NCBI GenBank assembly: GCA_947466075.1
Contig: CANIBP010000031.1
Location: forward strand, 1 to 64,000
DNA: 64,000 bases
Reading direction: 5' to 3'
DNA from: Verrucomicrobiaceae bacterium
Lineage (GTDB): Bacteria; Verrucomicrobiota; Verrucomicrobiia; Verrucomicrobiales; Verrucomicrobiaceae
Shown one piece after another: positions 58,517-64,000 of this stretch. The position numbers were made by a program, and so were the translations under genes. The notes beneath the pieces were generated by a model. The model was not told the origin of the DNA, searched no databases, and saw only the letters and a list, made by a program, of their open reading frames with translations. Positions within the stretch are counted from its first letter, which is position 1. Each line of letters begins with the position of its first letter.

Positions 58517-59641
58517 ATGCTGGAGCAAGCATTCTCTGCAAGTATCCCACCCGTGCATCATCTCTACGTCCACATTCCGTTCTGCCATCGCATCTGCCCG
58601 TACTGCAGCTTTCACAAGCACACGCCGGGTGGGACGGACATGGTGGCGTTTGTGGATGCGCTCCTGAAGGAGATGGAAAAACAGCCACTGAAACCGAAGA
58701 CGATCTTTTTCGGCGGTGGCACGCCGACGATGCTGAGCGATGTGCATCTGGAGCGCCTGCTGTGCGGCTTGCGCGAGCGAGTGGACATGTCGGAGGTCTT
58801 GGAATTCACGATGGAGGCGAATCCGCGCACCGTGACGACCTCGAAGGCGGCGCTGATGCGTGAGCTGGGCGTGACGCGAGTTTCGCTGGGCATTCAGGCC
58901 TGGGATGAAGCGACGCTGAAGACGCTGGGGCGTGACCATTCACCGGCCGAGGCGGAAGAGACGTGGCAGGCGCTCAAGGAGGCGCAGTTTCCGAGTTTGA
59001 ACCTCGATCTGATGTTTTCGATTCCAGGCCAGAGCCTCGAGACATGGCGAAGCACGCTGGAGCACTCGATCTCGCTGAAACCGGACCACATTTCGGCTTA
59101 CAACCTCAACTACGAGGAGGACACAGATTTTTTCCGCCGACTCAGGGCAGGGGAGTTCCGCGAGGATGAGGGCCGCGACGCGGATTTTTTCAATCTGGGC
59201 ATCGACTTGCTCGAATCAGGCGGTTTCGAGCACTACGAGATCTCGAACTACGCTCAGCCGGGCCATCGCAGCGTTCACAATGAGTCTTACTGGTTGGGCG
59301 CGGACTATCTCGGCATCGGTCCCGGTGCTTTTTCAACCGTTGGTGATAAACGCTGGCACAACGTGAAGGACACGCCGCGCTACATGGCGATGACACTCGC
59401 AGGCGAAGACACCGCGACGGAGGTCGAAGAACTCACGCCGGAGCATCGGCGCACGGAGCGCTTTGGTCTCGAACTGCGCACGGCGCGTGGTTTGCCGCTG
59501 GAAATGATCGCCCCTGAGTCACGCCGCATGCTGGAGACGCTGCGTGATCAGGGGCTGCTGAGTTTTGATGCGAAGCGCGTGTGGCTCACGCGTGCTGGCA
59601 AACCATTGGTCGATCCCGTGGCGGTGGCGCTGATGGGTTAG
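58517..59641 (+). CDS. hemW: HemW-like radical SAM heme chaperone (coproporphyrinogen oxidase-like)
   Basis: A start at 58517 (MLEQAFSASIPPVHHLYVHI; 374 residues) or at a GTG at 58553 is likely. The ATG lies in a run of three ATGCTGG copies. The radical-SAM motif CHRICPYC is near residue 25, then IFFGGGTPTML, EFTMEANPRTVT, RVSLGIQAW, NLDLMFSIPGQ and HYEISNYAQPG. Family members bind heme and deliver it to respiratory enzymes. The longer frame from 58469 overlaps the divergent gene. Confidence 0.88.
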   Translation: MLEQAFSASIPPVHHLYVHIPFCHRICPYCSFHKHTPGGTDMVAFVDALLKEMEKQPLKPKTIFFGGGTPTMLSDVHLERLLCGLRERVDMSEVLEFTMEANPRTVTTSKAALMRELGVTRVSLGIQAWDEATLKTLGRDHSPAEAEETWQALKEAQFPSLNLDLMFSIPGQSLETWRSTLEHSISLKPDHISAYNLNYEEDTDFFRRLRAGEFREDEGRDADFFNLGIDLLESGGFEHYEISNYAQPGHRSVHNESYWLGADYLGIGPGAFSTVGDKRWHNVKDTPRYMAMTLAGEDTATEVEELTPEHRRTERFGLELRTARGLPLEMIAPESRRMLETLRDQGLLSFDAKRVWLTRAGKPLVDPVAVALMG

Positions 59642-60060
59642 AATTGCTCCAGCAGGTATTTGATCAGGTCGGTGGTGGTGACCATGCCGACGAGTTTGCT
59701 GGAGCCGCTGACGATGGGCAGAGAGTGGAAGTCACTCTTCGCGAGGATTTCGGCGGCTTCACGAACGGTGCCGGTTTCGGCGAGGGTGATCGGATTCTTC
59801 TGCATCACTTGTTCCAGTGTGAGCGTGTGGTCGAGGGTGGCATCGACGGTGCGCTCGTCCGTGTTGAAGGCGTCACCGAAGCTGACGCGGAGAATATCGC
59901 TCCAGGAGATCATGCCGACGATTTGGTCACCATTCACGACCGGGATGTGATGCACACCATGTTCACGCACGAGGGCGCGGACTTTGGAGATGGGATCGCC
60001 GTGGTGGGCGGTGATCACGTTGCGGGTCATGAGGTGGGAGATGGGATCGTTACGCTTCAT
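59638..60060 (-). CDS. Tandem CBS-domain protein
   Basis: This 140-residue protein consists of two CBS motifs: ISHLMTRNVITAHHGDPISK ... HHIPVVNGDQIVGMISWSDI, and LEQVMQKNPITLAETGTVRE ... HSLPIVSGSSKLVGMVTTTD. CBS pairs bind adenosyl nucleotides and usually regulate another domain. As a stand-alone protein the partner is unknown. It overlaps the HemW stop by 4 bases (convergent). Confidence 0.92.
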   Translation of the reverse strand: MKRNDPISHLMTRNVITAHHGDPISKVRALVREHGVHHIPVVNGDQIVGMISWSDILRVSFGDAFNTDERTVDATLDHTLTLEQVMQKNPITLAETGTVREAAEILAKSDFHSLPIVSGSSKLVGMVTTTDLIKYLLEQF

Positions 60061-60141
60061 AGGTTGGTGAGATCACTGTGCAGAGATCACCGCTGGCCGC
60101 TCCGCGTGGCTTGGTCATGCGTGGACCGATGTTGCGTGGTT

Positions 60142-60972
60142 TCAGGCCAACTCCACCACCACCGCGCTGGCGTTGTCTTTACCGGATTCTGCCACGGCGT
60201 GTTCCACAAACCATTGCGCATGCGCTTTGCCTTCAGGCAGTTCGTTAGCGGCGAGCATGTCGGTCAGCCTGTGATCCCAGATGCCGTCGATGACGCCGTC
60301 GGTGCAGAAGAGGAAGCGGTCGCCGTTTTCACAGCCAACAGAACCGATCTGAGGGTCAAGACTTTGGCACCCGGCACCGAGCACCTGCATGAGCACGCTT
60401 CGACGTGGGTGTGTGCGGGCTTGGCGCTCGTTGAGTTGGCCCTGGCGCTGCATCCAGCCGACGTGCGAGTGGTCGTCGGTGAGTTGCTTCATTTTTCCAT
60501 CCTTGGGCAGCCAGTAGATGCGGCTGTCGCCGATGTGGGCAAAGTGCATCCAGCCGGGCGTGAACCAGCCGAGGCTGAGCGTAGCGCCCATGCCACGGCA
60601 TTCGTCATAGTAGCGACCGAGTTTGAGCAGCTCTTCGTGAATGTGGTGGAACAGCTCCTGTAGCACATCGCCATGACCGGCGGTGATTTGCTGAGCGGAT
60701 TGCTTGAAGCTCCTGGGCAGGAGTTTGGTGATTTTTTCAGCGGCGATCTTGCTGGCAAACTCGCCGGACTTCGCGCCGCCCATGCCATCGCTCACGGCGA
60801 AGACGAAGTCGCCAGTGTCGAAGGATGCCTCACCGACCTTGCCGAGGTAGCGCAGCTCGCGTGCGTCGAAATTTAGGCAGAGGAAGGTGTCCTCGTTGTT
60901 TTTGCGCACACGACCGGGATGGGTCATACCGGACCAGCGCAGGTGGTTGGGTGGTTGGTCGGGTTCGCTCAT
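60142..60972 (-). CDS. PP2C-type serine/threonine phosphatase
   Basis: This 276-residue protein has the PPM/PP2C motifs: GRVRKNNEDTFLC (Asp), FVFAVSDGMGGAKSGEFASK, LFCTDGVIDGIWDHR and GKDNASAVVVEL, supplying the metal-binding Asp residues. It is cytosolic. Its start overlaps the stop of the minimal kinase-like gene by 4 bases, so the two are translationally coupled and may form an opposing pair. Confidence 0.92.
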   Translation of the reverse strand: MSEPDQPPNHLRWSGMTHPGRVRKNNEDTFLCLNFDARELRYLGKVGEASFDTGDFVFAVSDGMGGAKSGEFASKIAAEKITKLLPRSFKQSAQQITAGHGDVLQELFHHIHEELLKLGRYYDECRGMGATLSLGWFTPGWMHFAHIGDSRIYWLPKDGKMKQLTDDHSHVGWMQRQGQLNERQARTHPRRSVLMQVLGAGCQSLDPQIGSVGCENGDRFLFCTDGVIDGIWDHRLTDMLAANELPEGKAHAQWFVEHAVAESGKDNASAVVVELA

Positions 60973-61370
60973 GGAGCGGGTGGTTTGGGCGGTGCGTCGA
61001 GGATGGTGGCGAGTTCGAAGTCGATGAGGCAGAAGCGGCCATCGCTGGTGCGGTAGGTGACGTTGCGAAGGAAGGGGTCATCATGCCGTATGCCATAGTC
61101 GCGCTCAAGCTCGTCAAACAGCTCCTTCAGTCGTGTCTCGTTCATGCGTTCCACTCGTCCGCCGCAGTTGGTGGTGATGATGGTGAGGGTCTCGGGGTGG
61201 GCTTCAAGCAGGCGGGGCACATAGTGGCAGCCGCGCTCCTCCAGAAGGCGCAGGACGCGGACTTCGTTCTCGAAGCGGTCCTGGGCATTACTGCCACGAA
61301 ATAGTTTATGCACTCGGCCGTCGTAGCCGATGTGGACGACGGCACGCACGGTGTTTTTGGCTTCTTGCAT
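60969..61370 (-). CDS. Minimal kinase-like protein (RIO/APH-type fragment)
   Basis: The start is at 61370 (MQEAKNTVRAVVHIGYDGRV; 133 residues). The upstream extension overlaps the glnII promoter region. Kinase-like landmarks are in order: Lys 22 (VHKLFRG), Glu 36 (FENEVRVL), hinge-like TTNCGG, catalytic-loop-like HDDPFLRN (His 96, Asp 97/98, Asn 103) and DFE (Asp 117). It stops about 15 residues later, so it lacks the large C-lobe helices after the DFG position. It could be an atypical small kinase or a pseudokinase. It is coupled to PP2C downstream. Confidence 0.72.
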   Translation of the reverse strand: MQEAKNTVRAVVHIGYDGRVHKLFRGSNAQDRFENEVRVLRLLEERGCHYVPRLLEAHPETLTIITTNCGGRVERMNETRLKELFDELERDYGIRHDDPFLRNVTYRTSDGRFCLIDFELATILDAPPKPPAP

Positions 61371-61442
61371 GAGGTTTTTTTGAGGGCGGATAGTTCGTGA
61401 GGAGTGTGATCCTGGCAAGCGGGCAAAAAATCGTCTAGCATC

Positions 61443-61458
61443 TGGCATGCAGCGTGCT
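61443..61458 (+). promoter_or_regulatory. Putative sigma-54 promoter of glnII
   Basis: TGGCATGCAGCGTGCT has GG and GC dinucleotides separated by 10 bases, as in the -24/-12 consensus TGGCAC-N5-TTGC. It differs at a few positions. It would start transcription near 61469, about 60 bases before the glnII ATG. Sigma-54 control fits nitrogen regulation of glutamine synthetase. It is the best match in this leader. Not tested. Confidence 0.5.
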
Positions 61459-61530
61459 TTATGGTGACTCGCCGACTCCTGATGAGGCATTTATCACCCT
61501 TCGGAAGGCAAGAAACACACACACGCAACC

Positions 61531-62547
61531 ATGGCCAAATACAAACTCGAATACCTCTGGCTGGACGGCTATCAGCCGGTCCGCAACCTCCGCGGCAAGA
61601 CTCAGATCAAGGAATATGCCAGCTTCCCGAAGCTGGAAGAACTGCCTGATTGGGGCTTTGACGGCTCTTCCACTCAGCAGGCCCCCGGCGGCAGTTCCGA
61701 CTGCGTGCTGAAGCCCGTGGCAGTCTATCCCGACAGCACCCGCAAGAACGGCGTGCTCGTCATGTGCGAAGTCTATAGCGCTGACGGCACCCCTCACGCT
61801 TCCAATGACCGCGCCACGATTGTGGACGATGCTGACACCTGGTTCGGCTATGAGCAGGAATATTTCTTCTATCAGGATGGCCGCCCGCTCGGTTTCCCCG
61901 AGAACGGCTATCCTGCTCCCCAAGGCCCTTACTACACTGGTGTCGGCTACAAGAACGTCGGCGACATCGCCCGTCAGATCGTCGAGGAGCACCTCGAAAT
62001 CTGTCTCGATGCCGGCATCAATCATGAAGGCATCAACGCCGAAGTGGCGAAGGGCCAGTGGGAATTCCAGATCTTCGGTAAAGGCTCCAAGAAGGCTGCC
62101 GACGAAATGTGGGTGGCCCGCTATATCCTGAACCGCCTTTGCGAGAAGTATTGCGTGGACGTCGAGTACCATTGCAAGCCTCTCGGTGCCACGGACTGGA
62201 ATGGCTCCGGCATGCATTGCAACTTCTCCACGAAGTACATGCGTGAAGTTGGCGGTGAGCCTTACTTCCTTGCTCTCATGAAGCAGTTCGAGAAAAATTG
62301 CGCCGAGCACATTGCCGTCTATGGCCCGGACAATCACATGCGCCTTACCGGCCTGCATGAGACTCAGTCCATTGACCAATTCTCCTGGGGTATCGCAGAC
62401 CGCGGTGCCTCCATCCGCGTGCCGCACAGCTTCAAGAAAAATGGCTGGAAAGGCTACCTCGAAGACCGTCGTCCGAACAGCCAAGGCTGCCCGTATGCGA
62501 TCTCGAGCCGCGTGCTCAAGACGATCGCCGAAGTGCCGAAAGCGTAA
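61531..62547 (+). CDS. glnII: Type II glutamine synthetase
   Basis: This 338-residue protein is a GSII (eukaryote-like) form: AKYKLEYLWLDGYQPVRNLR, LPDWGFDGSSTQQAPGGSSD, EQEYFFYQDGRPLGFP, GINHEGINAEVAKGQWEFQI, DWNGSGMHCNFSTKYMR, NHMRLTGLHETQ, then GIADRGASIRVPHSF and GYLEDRRPNS. It makes glutamine from glutamate, ammonia and ATP. It has no GSI adenylylation site. It is preceded by a sigma-54-like promoter and followed by a strong terminator. Confidence 0.96.
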   Translation: MAKYKLEYLWLDGYQPVRNLRGKTQIKEYASFPKLEELPDWGFDGSSTQQAPGGSSDCVLKPVAVYPDSTRKNGVLVMCEVYSADGTPHASNDRATIVDDADTWFGYEQEYFFYQDGRPLGFPENGYPAPQGPYYTGVGYKNVGDIARQIVEEHLEICLDAGINHEGINAEVAKGQWEFQIFGKGSKKAADEMWVARYILNRLCEKYCVDVEYHCKPLGATDWNGSGMHCNFSTKYMREVGGEPYFLALMKQFEKNCAEHIAVYGPDNHMRLTGLHETQSIDQFSWGIADRGASIRVPHSFKKNGWKGYLEDRRPNSQGCPYAISSRVLKTIAEVPKA

Positions 62548-62575
62548 TTCGTTTCAGCAAGATCACTTCACGAAG

Positions 62576-62604
62576 CGCCGCCTGGAAACAGGCGGCGTTT
62601 TTTT
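62576..62604 (+). terminator. Intrinsic terminator of glnII
   Basis: CGCCGCCTG (62576-62584) and CAGGCGGCG (62589-62597) form a perfect 9-bp stem around GAAA, followed by seven T (62598-62604), 28 bases after the stop codon. This is a textbook rho-independent terminator. Confidence 0.95.
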
Positions 62605-62669
62605 GTTATCGCGGCATTGTTTGCAAAAGCTGAGCCGTCCTGCTAGGTGGCACGTATCCCCAACCCCAC

Positions 62670-63707
62670 ATGCCCACCGAACAAGACATCCGCACCGCCC
62701 TTGGCAACGTCCGCTACCCTGGCTTCAGCCGCGATATTGTGTCGTTTGGTCTCGTGAAGGGCATTCAGATTGAAGGCAACGATGTCACCATTGAAATCTC
62801 CGTCGCCACACGTGATCCGAACATTCCGCGTTTGATCCATGAGCAGGCGATGAACGTGCTGAAGAAGGTTTCCGGTGTCGGTGAGGTGAAACTGAACTTC
62901 GACATCAAAGATCCGCCCGGCGCAGGCACCACGGCCTCAGACAAGCTGGGTAAGTCGAGCATCCCCGGCGTGAAGAAGGTGATTGCCATCGCTTCAGGCA
63001 AAGGCGGCGTGGGCAAGAGCACCGTGGCCTCGAATCTGGCCGTTGCTATGAGCCAAAGCGGATTGCGTGTCGGCCTGTGCGACTGCGATTTGTACGGTCC
63101 CAGCATCGCGCACATGTTTGGCACGGATGAGCGCCCGTATCAAAACGACGAGCAGCAGATCGTGCCGATTGAAAAACACGGCCTGCAGCTCATGTCGATG
63201 GGATTCCTGCTCGAAGATGCTTCTCCGGTGATCGTGCGCGGCCCCATCGCCACACGCTATACACAGCAGTTTTTGCGGCAGTGCGCCTGGAATGATCTTG
63301 ATGTTCTGGTGCTCGATCTGCCACCGGGCACGGGCGACATTCAACTTACCATCGTGCAGACCGTGTCGCTCGACGGTGCGGTCATCGTCACCACGCCGCA
63401 GGAGGTCGCATTGATTGATGCTCGCAAGGCCGTGGGCATGTTCCAAAAGGTCAACGTGCCGATCCTCGGCATCATCGAGAACATGAGTTACTTCCTCTGC
63501 CCGAGCGACGGCAAGGTGTATCACATCTTCGGCAAAGGCGGTGGCGAACATGAGTCAAAGCGCCTCGGTGTGCCGCTGCTAGGACAGATTCCCATCGAAA
63601 TGAGTGTGCGTGAGTCAGGCGATGAGGGGCATCCCATCGCGCTCGAAGATCCAGAGAAATCCGCGACATCGAAAGTGTTCCGCGAGATCGCGGCGAAGCT
63701 GAAGTAG
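62670..63707 (+). CDS. apbC: Mrp/NBP35-type iron-sulfur carrier ATPase
   Basis: This 345-residue protein has an N-terminal MIP18/DUF59 domain (about 1-80) and an Mrp ATPase with deviant Walker A SGKGGVGKSTVASNLA at about 109-122, CDCDLYGPSIAHMFG, VLDLPPGTGDIQL and ENMSYFLCPSDGKVYHIFGK. In most Mrp proteins the last stretch has CPxCG; here the second Cys is replaced (CPSD), so cluster binding at that site may be weakened or differ. The role is Fe-S cluster carrier for target enzymes. Confidence 0.93.
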   Translation: MPTEQDIRTALGNVRYPGFSRDIVSFGLVKGIQIEGNDVTIEISVATRDPNIPRLIHEQAMNVLKKVSGVGEVKLNFDIKDPPGAGTTASDKLGKSSIPGVKKVIAIASGKGGVGKSTVASNLAVAMSQSGLRVGLCDCDLYGPSIAHMFGTDERPYQNDEQQIVPIEKHGLQLMSMGFLLEDASPVIVRGPIATRYTQQFLRQCAWNDLDVLVLDLPPGTGDIQLTIVQTVSLDGAVIVTTPQEVALIDARKAVGMFQKVNVPILGIIENMSYFLCPSDGKVYHIFGKGGGEHESKRLGVPLLGQIPIEMSVRESGDEGHPIALEDPEKSATSKVFREIAAKLK

Positions 63708-63811
63708 CATCGATGGGCAGTTGAAGCCGAATCCACGTCCTGCAGACGGCAGAGGCACCAGTGAAATTTATTACTGCGGACTCTCGTTCCACGATTGAAT
63801 ATGACTGACAA

Positions 63812-64000
63812 ATGACTGACAACACAATAGAACGTCTTTCTGCCGTAAACTTTCAGCTTCTTGGCCAGTGGTGCATGGAGGTGGATCACCTCAGATACGA
63901 ACTGACATCCGAAGACGACGAAACGCGCATGCGCTTGTCTTCCGGCGCGGCGCTTTACGCCTTCGTGTCCGAAGGAAATGTGTTCTATGTGGGGAAGACC
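63812..64000 (+). CDS. Protein beginning with a GIY-YIG-like domain (partial at window edge)
   Basis: The open frame runs from ATG 63812 to the window edge (63 codons). After about 40 polar residues (MTDNTIERLSAVNFQLLGQW) it reaches GAALYAFVSEGNVFYVGKT, resembling the first strand pair of GIY-YIG nucleases (Y-x-F ... Y-V-G-K-T). A restriction endonuclease or related nuclease is likely. An 11-base direct repeat ATGACTGACAA precedes it (63801 and 63812), and the upstream ATG copy runs into a stop after four codons. Confidence 0.55.
   Translation, partial: MTDNTIERLSAVNFQLLGQWCMEVDHLRYELTSEDDETRMRLSSGAALYAFVSEGNVFYVGKT

Noticed and set aside
1..64000. tRNA or rRNA genes
   Set aside because: I looked in the intergenic regions for cloverleaf patterns and CCA-like ends and for rRNA-like blocks and found none. 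A covariance search would be decisive.

Overview
The window looks like chromosomal DNA of a Verrucomicrobiota bacterium, most like Verrucomicrobiaceae/Prosthecobacter-type genomes. This rests on gene content: exported PQQ-like propellers, a ThuA-like protein, a Tat-exported Gfo/Idh/MocA oxidoreductase, a DUF1501 protein, a cytochrome-c/DUF1549/DUF1553/LamG protein and a PEP-CTERM protein. No rRNA or tRNA gene was recognised. Start codons were often chosen by signal peptide, domain start or spacing, because Shine-Dalgarno sequences are weak.

Layout. 1-441: right end of an IS3-family element inserted into a tyrosine-recombinase-like gene. 638-12840: PQQ propeller, YgfZ, a bacterial glutamate-receptor-like channel, an Mpv17-like membrane protein, a CobA-HemD fusion, TilS, a DUF1015 protein, a VapBC-like toxin-antitoxin pair, a CbiX/DR2241 chelatase, a DciA-like protein and a siroheme-decarboxylase-like protein. 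The CobA-HemD, CbiX and Ahb-like proteins would form a siroheme (possibly siroheme-to-heme) branch.

12868-22400 is the unusual part. Two arrays of small minus-strand genes are separated by recombination sites with integron attC architecture: R''/R' boxes, L''/L' stems and extrahelical bases on one arm only. Each array starts at a homologous leader of about 140 bp (about 80% identical) that diverges exactly at a GTT crossover triplet, as an attI site would. No integron integrase gene is visible. The arrays are separated by a 43-bp tandem repeat block and two unrelated hypothetical genes.

22443-63707: mostly housekeeping and exported proteins. These include a sugar isomerase-like protein, lipoproteins, a HAD-Nudix fusion with FolB, an exported cyclophilin, a second PQQ propeller, ThuA, a solute-binding protein, NAD synthetase, a DCC protein, RlmN with an MBL hydrolase, Prc protease, MogA, the Gfo/Idh/MocA and DUF1501/DUF1553 genes, IclR, QueF-QueC, an NtrC-type regulator, a TetR-controlled RND efflux operon, a squalene/phytoene synthase, a HemW-like protein, a CBS protein, a PP2C phosphatase coupled to a minimal kinase-like protein, type II glutamine synthetase behind a sigma-54-like promoter, and Mrp. 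The window ends inside a gene that appears to begin a GIY-YIG nuclease domain.

Short palindromic elements recur between genes and, in ygfZ, inside the coding sequence.
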